From Dioscorea cayenensis subsp. rotundata (Eukaryota; Streptophyta; Magnoliopsida; Dioscoreales; Dioscoreaceae), in NCBI RefSeq assembly GCF_009730915.1, contig NC_052488.1:22729868-22793867 (forward strand): a DNA stretch of 64,000 nucleotides, given 5' to 3'. Every line of letters starts with the position of its first letter. Within the stretch, counting starts at the first letter, position 1. The position numbers and the translations under genes are program-made. This document shows positions 22,961 to 34,560 of this stretch, piece by piece. Below the pieces are notes generated by a model. It worked only from the letters and a program-made list of their open reading frames with translations. It did no database searches and had not been told where the DNA came from.

Positions 22961-25500
22961 TAAAGTCCAAAAGAGGATGGCGGTAAAGAAGAACAATCCT
23001 CAACTCTTGCTCCAAGACTTCTTCTATGTTCCACAGTATCTTTCACCACCTATTTTTTCATGCTTTGTTTCTCTACCAAGATAATTCATGATTTTCTATA
23101 TTTCAACCGGATATACCTAATTAAAAATGACTGTTTCAGATTCCACATAAATTGTTGGAATTCTTTTAAATGTGTGCAAAATTTTCTCAAACAAAAAAGA
23201 AAGATGTGAAGTAATAATTCACACAAAAAAAGCTTATTAAGCAAACTATCTCAGTTGAGTCAGCACCATATCTAGAAGGCATAGCAATAAAGCAAAACGC
23301 CAAGCAGAAAAGTTCTTTAAAAGCTTAGTTAGAAATTATACGCCATATGAGTTATTGATGAGTTCTATATAAATTTGTGCTGAACACAATGAAAATTTAT
23401 TAGCCATTGAAAGATTCTTCTTGAAATTTCAAATGAAGGCTTAAGAGCAATTTGAAGATTTTTTCCAGAAAGCCAAAGCTTCAATGTGCAAGAGCTGGTT
23501 GGTTAAGTATGGAAAGGAATGCAGACATAAATAGCACAACTTAATGAAGAGAATTGAGATGAATTATCCCATCTTGGAGAGTGCACCTCTATCCGCTTTT
23601 GGTCCTTGACATTTAGTCCAGATTAGGGAACGAATTATTATTCCTGTTGTATAAAAACAAAATAAATAAACATGTCACATAATTTGCCGAACTAACCTCG
23701 AACTGAATATTGTACTATTCGCTCTTCCTCTTCTCGGTCCAGGCTAGCTCATTTTCCTCCCCATCACATTTGGCAGGATCTCAATCTGGAGCCCAAAAGA
23801 AAGGGAACATGACTACATGGTTCAACTGCAGAAGAACAAGCATAAAGGCTAGAATTCAGTTTCTTAAAAATCCCCAAATATTCATGCCAAGAGAAGTTAT
23901 GTAGATGCTTTGCAGCAGTGCTGTAGTCTGGTCACCCCTTGGTCATGAAATTAATGCAAATAAATAAATAAATAACATCCTTCTCTTAAGTTTTATCTCC
24001 ATTTATCTAATAAGAAAGAAACACTCAACGCCTACTGTCAGAAGGCAAATGATCAACAGAAAAAGAAAATAAACAGGAAGTCCAACAACTCAACAACCGC
24101 ATGCTCAGTGGGTGGTAGAGAAATACCAGAAAAGGAGTTAGGATTCGATCCATAGGTATATACAATAACAGAATTATCCTTGATTAGTATCCTAATTTCA
24201 GAAACAGTAAAATATTGAAAAACCAGAAAGATCACCATATTTTTACTGCACTTTAAAATGATTAAGAGTGAGTATTATTTGCCACAGCAGGCAAGTACAG
24301 GCATAAGTTTTCAATGTGCAAGTGATAGGAGAAAAGAAGAAGAAAAGGCTGAAACTTACACAAGACCAACAGCATGTTTTAACAGAAACCACAAATATGA
24401 ATAGAAAGTGATAGCATCATTGATTGGTATACAGAAGGCTGCAATGCTAAGTAAAACATCAGCAAGTTATGCCAGGCATCTATTACAAGACAGCCTTTCC
24501 AAGAACAATAAAACAAAGTAAGTCTATTATGAATTTATGATAGCTTCTAAACTAACAGTTGAAAGCAGGCCAAAAAAAAAAAAGGTTCTCTCTTAGCATA
24601 GTTTATTGAACAATCAAAATAATTCTATTTAGTAGTAAGCTAAATATTTGATTGATGCCAAAGAATGAGAGAAAAAAAAAAGTCATTCTTTGTTAAGATT
24701 CAAGCAAGATAGATAAGAGCTATTCATACACAAAATCCTGAGAAATAAAAGCATAGAGATTTAAGAATTTATATTAAACAAGTTCTCACTTTTAAAGCAG
24801 CTCAAGCTTATCCCCTTGAAATCAATTGATGATCATAAACAAATCTAGCCCCAGTTCAAACCCTAGTCCTAACGCCAGAAATCCCATCGAACAATAAGCT
24901 CATGACGAACAAGCTATAGATCGATCTCGATAATAAATACATGAACAAGGACTTGAAACTCCCAAAAAGACCGCAAATTTCATTGCTTCAATGAGCATTT
25001 TAAGCGATTGATACATGAAATCAGGATTCTTAAAACACTTGAAAGATCTTATAAAACCCAGTAATTCCATCAAACAACAGCCCAAAGACGATCTAGCTAA
25101 GGAAAACGACGAATCCCAAAACCAAACCACTCGAAATCACGAGCTCTCAATCGTTTCCATGAGAATTCTGGTAGCCAGGTTCAACAAAGAACGAAGAAAG
25201 CGAGAATTAAAAAAATTAAAGAAAAGAGAAAAGAAAAAAGAAAAAGCAAAGAAAAAGAGGGGAAAAAAAAGGGGATGGAAAAGAACCAGGAAAAAAATCC
25301 GACCGAACGAGCGAGTCGCCGGCCGATCCGAGCCGGAACCGGCCGCATCCCCAAAAGACAACCGGTTTATCCGGTTCTTCATCCACAGAACCGGTCCAAA
25401 TCAAATCTCAACCGCTGGATTTCCACTGGATAGACACGGATGAGACAAACCAACCTCTAAACTTACCGGTTCATCCGGTCAGATCTCTCATATCTCTCCT
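22961..25500. other. Intergenic region, no gene recognised
   Basis: About 2.5 kb of AT-rich DNA. A purine-rich stretch at 25190-25290 (AAAG/GAGAAA) produces a lysine-rich ORF (25015-25443) that looks like composition rather than a gene. Several CCGGTT motifs lie at 25318-25480 just before the hAT-derived gene. Confidence 0.5.
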
Positions 25501-25501
25501 C

Positions 25502-25790
25502 TCTATAAATACCAAACCGAACCGCTTCGCTCTCTTTTGGTTCTCAGCGATTAAAAAATCAACCAGAGCTTAAAGCCGGGTAAGTTTCCCCGAGCCCGTT
25601 TACCTTTTATTTATTTATTTATTTATTTATATATACTCAATCATTTAGATCAAGTGTTTTCCCGCGAATAGGATAGTTGCCTGTTAGTCACATAATATTC
25701 TGACACGTGTATGGTTTTTTCCCGGGTAATACTTAGTTGGTTAGTTAGTTTAGTTGGTTGGCGCGCTCGGTATACAACATTGAATGAAAA
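25502..25790 (+). promoter_or_regulatory. TATA box and leader of the hAT-derived gene
   Basis: CTATAAATA at about 25502-25510 is a strong TATA box. A leader follows with a possible 5'-UTR intron: GGTAAGT at about 25579-25585 is a good donor, but no single acceptor stands out before the ATG at 25791. An ATTT tetranucleotide tract at about 25607-25630 lies in it. Confidence 0.5.
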
Positions 25791-28310
25791 ATGGCCTCCA
25801 CTTCGGAAGTGATACTCCCAATTGGGTACGCAAAAGCATGACCCGGCGTGGAAACATTGCCTGATGATCCGGTCGGGTGGCCGGACGAAGCTCAAGTGCG
25901 TGTATTGCATGAAGCTGTTCCTCGGCGGTGGAATTCATCGGATCAAGGAGCATCTAGCTAAGCAGAAAGGCAATGCCTCTCGATGTCCAAAGGTTCCTCC
26001 TGAGGTTCAGAATGCAATGCAGGATAGTCTTGATGGAGCTGCTGTTAGGAAGAAGAAGAAGCTTAAGCTTGCCGAAGAGGTCACACGGGTTGGTCCTGCC
26101 AATCATCTCTCTGATGGGAATGCTATGGATGCAACTGGGATTCCTATTGTGTCATTGCCTGACATGCTTGATTCGGGAACAATCGAGGTGGAGATTAAGG
26201 AGGAAGGTGTGTTGAGAACTGTGGAGAAAGGGAGGAGAAGGAGAGCAAAATTGGATGTCCAAGCTGCTCCATCTCTGGCTCCGCCTGTGGCATCTGATGT
26301 TGGTCTGCTTAGTAAGTCTCATCTGGCCCCTGTGATGGACAAGGAGCAGGTGTATATTGCCATTGGAAGGTTCTTATTTGAAGCTGGTGTGCCTCTGGAT
26401 GCAGTGAATTCAGCGTATTTTCAACCTATGGTAGACGCCATTGCATCTGCAGGACCTGGCCTCCAAGTGCCTTCTTATCATGACTTCCGTGGATGGATCT
26501 TGAAGAGATCGATTGATGAATTGAATTCAACAATGGAGCTTTATCGAGGAACATGGAGCCGGACTGGTTGCTCAGTGTTGGCTGATGAGTGGACCACGGA
26601 TATGGGCAAAACACTGATAAATTTCTTGGTTTATTGCCCCGAGGGAATGGTGTTTCTCAGGTCAGTTGACGCTTCGCATATAATCACTTCGGAGGAGACT
26701 CTCTACGAGTTGCTCAAACATGTGGTGGAACAGGTTGGGGAGAGAAATGTCGTTCAGGTAGTCACTAATAACTCGGAGGTCCATGTTCTTGCTGGGAAAA
26801 GGTTGTCTGAGACCTTCCCTACTTTGTTCTGGACTCCATGTGCGTCTCGGTGTATTGATGCAATGCTAGATGATATCAGCAAGTTAGATGACATAAGTAT
26901 GATTATTGAGAATGCCAAATCCATTACAGGATTCATCTACAATCATGCAGATGTTTTGAATATGATGAAAAGGTACACAAATGGAAGGGATTTGATAGTT
27001 CTTGGGGAATTTCGTGCTGCAATGAATTTCATCACGTTGAAAACCATGACTACTTTGAAGGATGAACTTCACGCTATGATTACTTCAGAGGAGTGGGCGG
27101 ACTGCCCTTTTTATAAGAGGCCAGCAGGGATTGCAATGACTAATCTTGTCAGTAGCTCAACATTTTGGTCTTCATGTGCTATGGTTGTTCGAATAACAGA
27201 ACCACTTGTGAGAGTTCTAAATTTAGTTGACAGCAATAGGAGACCAACCATTGGCTATGTTTATGTGGGTATGTACCAAGCCAAAGATGTGATAAAGAAA
27301 GAGTTGATGAAGAAGAACATTTACATGCCTTACTGGAAGATTATTGATTGGAGGTGGAATAGACAATTGGCTCGTCCACTTTATGCGGCAGGATTTTTCC
27401 TCAACCCTCTCTTCTTCTACAACCTTCAAGGGCAAATATCGAATGAGATCTCATCAGGCATGCTGGATTGCATTGAAAGATTAGTTCCCGAGCCAAAAGT
27501 CCAAGATAAGATCCAGAAGGAGCTGAATCTATACAAGAGTGCTGCAGGGGACTTCGGCAGAAAGATGGCAGTCAGAGCAAGGCATACTTTACTTCCAGGT
27601 GAGAGAAATTATGTGCTGCAAGTGCATACAATTCTTCTTGCCCCATTGTCTCATTCTTTACAGATACTTGTTCAACTTTTCTCAGCTGAATGGTGGTCAA
27701 CTTATGGAGGAGGTTGTCCAAATCTGACGCGACTGGCCATACGCATCCTCAGCCAAACTTGCAGTGCGAGGGGATGTGAACGTAATCACATTCCATTTTG
27801 AACAAATTCATAACCAAAGGCTAAACTATTTAGAACATCAACGACTCTGTGATCTTTTAGTTTGTCCGTTATAACTTGCGGCTTCAACAAAGGTAATTAC
27901 TTGCTAGGCATGTCATTACAGGATGCATTTGAATCGTACTGGGCAAGATCAACTGTGTTGAAAATGGGATAATTTGAATTGTTTGCAGGCCACTCTCGAA
28001 GAATAGATCATGTGATCCAATTTCTGTTGACAATATTGATGTTGTTGATGATTGGATTGTGGAGAAAAGTGAACTGCTGAGTGGGTTGGAAGAAGAAACC
28101 AGTTGGATGTCACTTAATCAACCAGTGGCTAGTGAGCCACTTGCACAATATCCAAAAGACGAGGATGCTGAGGCATTCATTTCTGGTACCATTTTTAACT
28201 TCATACCTGAATCAATTGCACCCTGCTGATGAAGTGACATAGTTGTCTTTGATGGAAACTATTTTCAGGTCTTGATCTTGAGGTAATCCAAGGTGCTGGT
28301 CGAGAGGCAG

Positions 28311-28341
<31 letters not shown>

Positions 28342-28387
28342 CTGCAAAGTGGAACATGATGCCCATAATGGCACTTCCTTTTCATAA
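25791..28387 (+). CDS. Domesticated hAT-transposase-like protein (BED finger, DUF659, hAT dimerisation domain), with apparent frameshifts
   Basis: Four exons fit the family: 25791-27598, 27686-27892, 27989-28185, 28269-28387 (2331 nt, about 775 aa). A BED finger near the N-terminus contains CVYCMKLFLGGGIHRIKEHL. The DUF659 core contains WSRTGCSVLADEWTTD, and the C-terminal dimer domain contains AEWWSTYGGGCPNLTRLAIR. A poly-Asp run precedes the end. This set-up is that of plant hAT-superfamily host genes of unknown, probably DNA-binding, function. Three places need a one-base correction: GGG at 25824-25826 (separates the ATG-led MASTSEVILPI from GTQKHDPAWKH), TTTT at 27796-27799 and TTT at 27861-27863. 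Uncorrected, only 25822-27801 is open. The first intron is 87 nt, in frame and stop-free, so reading through it adds 29 residues. Either assembly errors or a young pseudogene. Confidence 0.8.
28313..28339 (+). repeat. GAT trinucleotide repeat coding poly-Asp
   Basis: Nine GAT units lie in the last exon of the hAT-derived gene; repeat length probably varies between individuals. Confidence 0.85.
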
Positions 28388-28751
28388 ACTTTATAAAGTG
28401 TCAGGAGACCAATAAATTGATGCAGTGTACATCTCTAGTTGTTTTTATTAATTAAGAGTTCTTATCGGTTTCAGTCAGCATAAATTTGTTTGGACAAAGT
28501 ACTGTGTAAGATTGTACAGGTGCTATATTCGTTAGGGAAGACTGACTTCACTAATTTAGCAATGACTCCGGGCTATATTGTCTTCTTATTTAATGCATTG
28601 AAGGTGAGAGGCTACTATTCTTCCGTTAATCATTGGATTCCTGCATTAAAACTTCATATGTCGTCTTTTCTTGAATTTACAGACAGAAATAAGAGATCAA
28701 AAGCAAAGTATTACAGGATAACATAGAAGCATTCACAGTAAACTAGTAATC
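28388..28751. other. Convergent 3' UTRs of the hAT-derived gene and LecRK1
   Basis: No other gene is seen. Part of this stretch (to about 28500) is echoed at about 57500-57600 downstream of LecRK3. Confidence 0.6.
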
Positions 28752-30768
28752 TTATGCATCAGAGTGTATTAGAGTAATGACTTCACTAGTTGACTCCGTT
28801 CCACCTGTGGTATCAGACATGGATGGATATGATAAGACGACATTATCAAAGGAATCATCATAGCTTACAGCTGAAGCACTAGCTTGTAGGCCGTCTGGTG
28901 AGTGCTGCAGTGGGACGTCGCCTTCCAAGATGCGCATCACCTGCCTCATGCTCGGCCTACTTGTTGGTTCAGGGTGTGAACATGACAAGCCAAGCTTCAA
29001 CACCAACTCCACCTCCTCTGCTACATAATCACTCCCCAGCTTTGGATCCTTTGCATTCAAAATCGCACCTTTCTTCCAGCAATCAAGAACCATGTCAAAC
29101 AAGTCTACAAGTTCTCCCAACGCTGCGCACCTCTAATGGCCTTCTTCCACAGGCAACCTCTAGGAGGAACGTGCCAAAGGCATACATGTCTGTGCTGACA
29201 GTGGCCTTGCCTGTTTTACTAAGCTCTGGTGCTAGATAACCGATTGTTCCAACGATGCGTGTTGTCTGAGGATTAGAGCCATGATCATACAGTCTTGCCA
29301 GGCCAAAGTCACTCACTTTTGCATTGAATTCAAAATCTAGTAAAATGTTGCTAGCCTTGATGTCTCTGTGAATCACTACTTGTTCCCACTCTTCATGCAA
29401 GTATAGAAGACCAGAAGCGACACCTTTGATCACTTGAAACCTCTGAGACCAGCTCAGTGACGGCGTTGTTTTGTCGAAGAGGAACTTGTCAAGGCTTCCA
29501 TTGGGCATGAAATCATAGACCAGAAGGAGCTCCCCTTGACGCCGGCAGTAGCCCAGCAGCTGTACTAAGTTGCGATGTCTCAGTCTTCCCATGCTGACAA
29601 TCTCTGATACAAACTCTCTCATTCCTTGTCTTGATTCATGGGAGATCTTCTTCACTGCAATCTCCATCTTAGAGCCAGGAAGCAGGCCTTTATAAACCTG
29701 ACCGAAGCCACCAGCACCGAGGAGATTCTCTTCTTTGAACCCTTTGGTGGCCTTGAAGAGATCCTTGTAGGAGAACCTGTGAGGTCCAAACTCAACTTCC
29801 CATTCTTCAAGCACTTCTGCATACTTTTTTCTTCTGTTAAGAATGAGGATGACACCACCGATGCAGAGAAGCAAGAGTATAACTGCAGCTAGCGGGAGTG
29901 CCACCATTAAAAGTGTTTGGTTCTTCTTACTTTTCCCTTGTTGAGGAAGAGAAGGCAGCTGTGAGATATCCAGATCTTGAGCCTTCCCATTAATGCTGAA
30001 GCTCCATCCCAGAATATAATGAGAAGATGTAGCAGCTCCATTGGAAGCAGAGAAGCCTACATACATATCATCAAGGATGACTGTGGAGAGATTAACCAAC
30101 TTTGTAGACAAGAGTGAGTGTTTTGGTTTAGGGACACCAAGAGGAGATATCACAACATCAAGCTTCATATCCATGGCACTGTAATCTATCCACACTTGCA
30201 TCGGATTCCCACTTACCAAGTTTAAGTTCTTCAAAACACCATCCTTATCATCAACATAAGAAACAGGGGTGGAGTTGACAGACTTCAAGCTATTGATATC
30301 GATTCCAACATGGTTGTCGTTAATATCTCCCAAGTCTAAGTTCTGGACAGTGTCAAACTCAACGGCAAAAATATGTTCTTCTCCTTTGGCACTGTCATTA
30401 CTGAAAATGCCAAGATACTGGCTGGGCATGGCTTCAGAGATGTCCTTCGGGGAGGATATTGCAAAAGCTAGCCCATGACCATTCGCATCCTCACCTTTGG
30501 GTTGTATAGCAAAGACAAAAGTAGTAGAGAAGGGTAGGATAGTACCATTTGAGGATTTCTTCAAGTTAATTGGTATGGAATAGAAGGCATGCCCCATGCC
30601 TTCCTTTGTATAATTAGTCAACCTCAAAAGGTCTTCAGAAGTGATTTCTCCAAGGCCACCAAGGCTAAAGTTTGCACCTGCACCTTTGAATCCATTGAAG
30701 ATGAAACCATCTTCAGAGGAGACAGCAAGCTGCACAAGAAAGATGAAAACCAAAGACTTGGACATCAT
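28752..30768 (-). CDS. L-type lectin receptor kinase, copy 1 (LecRK1), one frameshift in the kinase domain
   Basis: Start at ATG 30768 gives a signal peptide (MMSKSLVFIFLVQLAVSS); an upstream in-frame ATG at 30807 is less like the paralogue. Order: legume-lectin domain (VEFDT ... DINDNHVGID metal site), a transmembrane segment (TLLMVALPLAAVILLLLCI), then a Ser/Thr kinase with [31 protein letters not shown] and LAPEL. The frame closes at 29095, after GRRPLEVRSVG. A one-base correction in CCC at 29116-29118 (GGG on the coding strand) continues it as VGELVDLFDMVLDCWKKG to a normal C-terminus at 28752. The span is 2017 nt, one over 672 codons. LecRKs are plasma-membrane receptors, many of them in immunity. 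Uncorrected, the kinase loses its last subdomains. Confidence 0.82.
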
Positions 30769-31978
30769 GGCTTGACAAATACACTTGCAGTTTGGTTTGT
30801 TTATCATGTATTATTTATGACTTGTAGGGGGCATAGCTCACCACGTGAGACTCAATCAAAGCCCATAAGTTCTTGGTGTGGAAAGGTCAGAATAACATAA
30901 ATGAAAAAACAGAGAATTCATGGCTGTTGCTAAGAATAGTTTGGCATTGACGGTGGCCGGTGTGGGATCAAGTGAGAAAAAAAAAATATCTGGGCCAAGT
31001 GAATATGACTTGTATTTCATCAGAAAACTAAAATCTGAAATGTTATTTTGAAAATTATTTGGCTGTACATGTGGAGTTAGGAAATGAGTATCATAAGACT
31101 GGAGAATCACAAGCTTATGCTGATTGCGTGCATCATGAGTTATTACCTTTGTTAAAAAAGCTTGTTCCTATCTGTTCATATGAATCCCACTGCAAGTCAC
31201 AAGAATGAGCAAGTGTCAAAAGCCCCAAATGAGAATTACTAAAGAGTAGTAGTTTAATGAATATGAAAAATATATCCCCTCACTTCTGGTGAGGGGATTT
31301 AGCAATTTGTATTTTTTTCTCGTTTTTAATAAATCAGTGCATTTTTATTAAAAAATAAATAAATAAATAAATAAATAAATAAAAGCAGAACAAAACAAAA
31401 TAACAGTATTACGGACAACGGATCACTCGCTGGATAGTGGATTCCAAGATTCACACCATAAGTTCATGTAGTGACAAAAATAGTAAAGAGCTGTCCAAAT
31501 CCTAGCTAGGCAAAAAGTCAAAAATACCAAAAGCTTGAAAAAGAATTTTTTTTATTTATTGTGTTGTCAAGTTACAGTACATCAATTTTTAAAAATGAAA
31601 GAACTTGTAGTCGTTTAGAACCAGTTGATGCGGTGCTCAAATTATTCAATTTAATTATTACCGATTCAAGACCATCTGGAACATGTATCATCATCATCCT
31701 CATCAAATTTTTTTTTTTTCCTTCGTGTTTTGAGGGCCCGTGTTAGTTCGGTAATCAAGGATAATGCCTTTATGTTTTCTTGAGAAGATCATTGGGTGAA
31801 TATTTGTGAACTATCAAATTTATGGCCTAATATTTATAAGAATTCTCAATGATCAATGCCCATAATTAGAGACTTACTCTCCACCTCCCTTCCGTTCCTG
31901 GCCCTTCTTCCAAGATGTTCTCACTAAATCATTTTAGCAGCTTCCGTACTGATGGAGATCGAGGTTGTGCCATCTCTC
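30769..31978. other. LecRK1 promoter and intergenic DNA
   Basis: No gene is recognised. An AAAT tract lies at about 31351-31383. Confidence 0.5.
31351..31383. repeat. AAAT tetranucleotide microsatellite
   Basis: About eight copies of AAAT. Confidence 0.8.
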
Positions 31979-32199
31979 CTTTTATTTTTTTATTTTTATT
32001 TTTTTAATAAAAATAAATAAATCATAATTTATTAAAATAAACTGAACAGACTAGAACAAGAATATAAATCAAGAAGACTACAAGTAAGTAGTAAAACTGG
32101 CTAAAAAGGTCAGAACAAAATCTAAGCAACACACAACAACAAATACAAAATTCACTAGAAGTGGAAGGAACAAAAGGAAGGAACTCTCTCCTCTTATTT
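31979..32199 (-). mobile_element. LINE 3'-end remnant, minus orientation
   Basis: A T-rich run, AATAAATCATAATTTATT and, at 32153-32164, CACTAGAAGTGG are the reverse of the LINE 3' tail and its internal hairpin (compare 45043-45055 and 60057-60071). It abuts a plus-strand LINE fragment head to head. Confidence 0.45.
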
Positions 32200-33108
32200 C
32201 GACAAGAGTTTGCTAAAATTTCTACTTTTTAGCAAACCATACGGGGCATGGGGAGGATCTAAAGCAGTGGAGATTATTCTCAAATGGGGTGTTCTCGGTT
32301 AAGTCTTTTTATTCCTTCCTGATTGATTGGGGGATTCGATGTCCCTGGATGCCCGTCATCTTGAAAGGAAGCTGTCCGAGAAAAGTTAGCCTATTCAATT
32401 GGTTAGCCTGGGAGGATAAGATTCTCTCCTTGGAAAAAATTTAGCTTTAAGAAGATGCAATCTGCTACCGTCGACCACTTGTGTGATATGTTATTCTAAT
32501 GTGGAGTCAACTAATCATCTCCTTCTCCAATGCCCTGTTGCTTTACATGTGTGGGGTTTTTTTGGACACTTGTTTGATGTCCGATCGAATCCTTCTTCCA
32601 TGAGAGACCTGTGGAGTAATTGGCGAAAAAATATTAAGAGCCTCTATCCACCTTTTGGGATCTCTTGACTAGGGCCATTACTTGGAACATTTGGATCGAA
32701 AGAAATGCATGCATTTTCTCATCCTCTTGTGCTTCGAATGTTACAATTATTGTGAAAATTGTTCATATGCTTCTTATGTGGTTGAATGCAGTTTCTGAAG
32801 CTAAAAGGGCTAAGCTGGAGGAGCCCATGAAGAAAATCAAGAGGAGCCTGGAATTCGTGGCGACTAGGGAGGTGGAGCTCAATGCCCCTCCGGAGCATAT
32901 CTCTTCAACGGGAGAAGTTTAGCTATGATGTTTATCTTGTGAGGAGACCTCTGGCCGGTGGGGGGCTCTCATTATTGTATGCTTGTTGGTAGCTTTGTTT
33001 TGGTTCTCTCCCATTGCTGGTGGGTCTGGTTTCAGTGTTTTTGTATCTTTTGTAACCTTGGCTTTTTAATGAATGTGGTTTATCCACTTTTATCAAAAAA
33101 AAAAAAAT
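32200..33108 (+). mobile_element. 5'-truncated LINE, 3' part of ORF2 plus tail
   Basis: Broken frames match the end of LINE ORF2 at 53.4-54.0 kb: NGVFSVKSFYSFLIDWGIRC, CPRKVSLFNWLAWEDKILSL, then the zf-RVT-like CYSNVESTNHLLLQCPVALH and ITWNIWIERNACIFS. The last frame ends at 32920. The element ends in GTGGTTTATCCAC (33075-33087) followed by TTTTATC and a run of 13 A. The coding part has several shifts and stops. Confidence 0.8.
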
Positions 33109-33280
33109 TCTATTTTTAATAGATTAACTTAAAATAATAACATTCTTAGGGTGGAAAACTTGTTATCAAGAAATGTAATGGACTGTTGCTTTGTTTTTTT
33201 AGTATTTGTTTTATCCCACTTTTCTTTTTCAGTATGTTCTGTTCTGTTTTCCATTTCAATAAAATTATGATTTATCTATA

Positions 33281-33340
<60 letters not shown>

Positions 33341-33374
33341 GGACTTTGAACCATTACATGTGTACTTTTGTCAC
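33109..33374 (+). other. AT-rich DNA leading into a further LINE fragment
   Basis: It contains a TA microsatellite (33289-33339). The last 30 bases look like the zf-RVT region of the LINE fragment that resumes at 34029 after the hAT insertion. Confidence 0.4.
33289..33339. repeat. TA microsatellite
   Basis: About 25 TA units without interruption. Confidence 0.9.
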
Positions 33375-33382
33375 TATGTGCT

Positions 33383-33592
33383 TAGGGGTGGTAATGGGGC
33401 GGGGAATCCCCGATCCCCGTGGGGACCCGACCGGGATAGGGATTCCCCGAATCCCTCCCCCATAGGGGCGGGGACGGGGGCCAATCCGTCCCCTGCTTTC
33501 CTAAATAGGGGATGGAGATGGGGAAACCCTCGGGAGAATGCCCTCTCCCCGACAAATACATATATATGTGTAGATAGATATATATATACCTC

Positions 33593-33643
<51 letters not shown>

Positions 33644-34020
33644 GTGTATGTATGTATGTATAATTTTTTTCCAACATTAAAAAAATTCAATGGCATAGAT
33701 GATAATATAAAAAAACTCTAATTTTAATTTAATTGCGCTAATCACATAAACTATTTATTTTAAACTAATAACAATTAAAATTAGATATAAGAGCCTAAGT
33801 AGTTTTGATCTTATCATAATTTTATTTTATGTATATATTTATATTGAGTTGTTTTTATGTTCCTATGTAATAATATTTTTACAACTAGAGAATCCCGGGA
33901 TCCCCGCGGGGATGGAGAAGAGAATTCCCCCATCGAAAAATTAGGGATGGGGAATCCCCGTCCCCGCCATTGACGGGGACGGGGAGGGGCATCCCCGCCC
34001 CCGCTCCGTTACCACCCTTG
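33383..34020. mobile_element. Non-autonomous hAT element, 638 bp, with perfect 8-bp target duplication
   Basis: TATGTGCT flanks the element on both sides (33375-33382 and 34021-34028). The termini are inverted: TAGGGGTGGTAA at the left and, read inward from 34020 on the minus strand, CAAGGGTGGTAA. Both subterminal zones are rich in GGGGATCCCC-like short palindromes and the centre is AT-rich with a TA tract (about 33596-33630). There is no transposase. An 8-bp duplication with these termini is hAT-type. Confidence 0.9.
33596..33650. repeat. TA/TG microsatellite inside the hAT element
   Basis: Alternating TA with TGTA interruptions. Confidence 0.8.
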
Positions 34021-34028
34021 TATGTGCT

Positions 34029-34560
34029 CGCATATTTTCCTAACTCTCTAGAAGATATGTGAGCGTCTAGGAAATTTCACATTTCAACACCGCTCAAAGA
34101 AATATGGGACCTCTTGTCCAGGGTCATCACCTAAAAAACTAAAATTTTTGGCTTGAGTGAGATGAAGGCATGTTTAACTCTAAAGTTTTCTCCTAGAGTC
34201 CATAATTGTTAAAATTAATTGCATAGTACTTCTCTAGGTGTCTACAATTTTGGAAGCAAAAAGGTTGAAGGGGTAGGATTCAATTAGCACTGTGATAAAA
34301 AGGCCTCGAGTTCCTTAACCCCAATTTAAATGACGTCAACGATACATAAGGGTTGACTTCCAATTTGGGTTAACACTAATGACCAATTTGTCATGTATTT
34401 AGCCTGGCCGTTCTCAAGGTGTGCCCAAGTGGTTTTAAGGTTTCTTTGTTGTGTCTCTTCCTTTGTTTAGGTATAATTTATCTGCATCTCTAATAAACAC
34501 TATCCCTTTTCTACTTTATTTTCAATAAACCAAGGTTTATCTATTTTTTAAAAAAATCTA
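34029..34560 (+). mobile_element. Degenerate LINE 3' fragment, split by hAT and Mutator-like insertions
   Basis: Broken plus-strand frames (EIWDLLSRVIT near 34100 and following) resemble the DLWVTWRMS...AIVWNVWLARN region of LINE ORF2. The fragment ends with AAGGTTTATCTATTTTTTAAAAAAA just before the Mutator-like element, like a LINE tail. Confidence 0.55.

Noticed and set aside
25015-25443. 142-codon lysine-rich plus-strand ORF
   Set aside because: Produced by a purine-rich tract; no conserved motif, and it overlaps the promoter of the hAT-derived gene.
31410-31450. Possible 5.8S rRNA start (ACAACGGATCACTCG)
   Set aside because: Match is about 12 bases and the following sequence does not fit 5.8S.
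33186-33680. 164-codon ORF across TA repeats and the hAT end
   Set aside because: Codes mainly Tyr-Ile from the microsatellite and crosses a transposon boundary.
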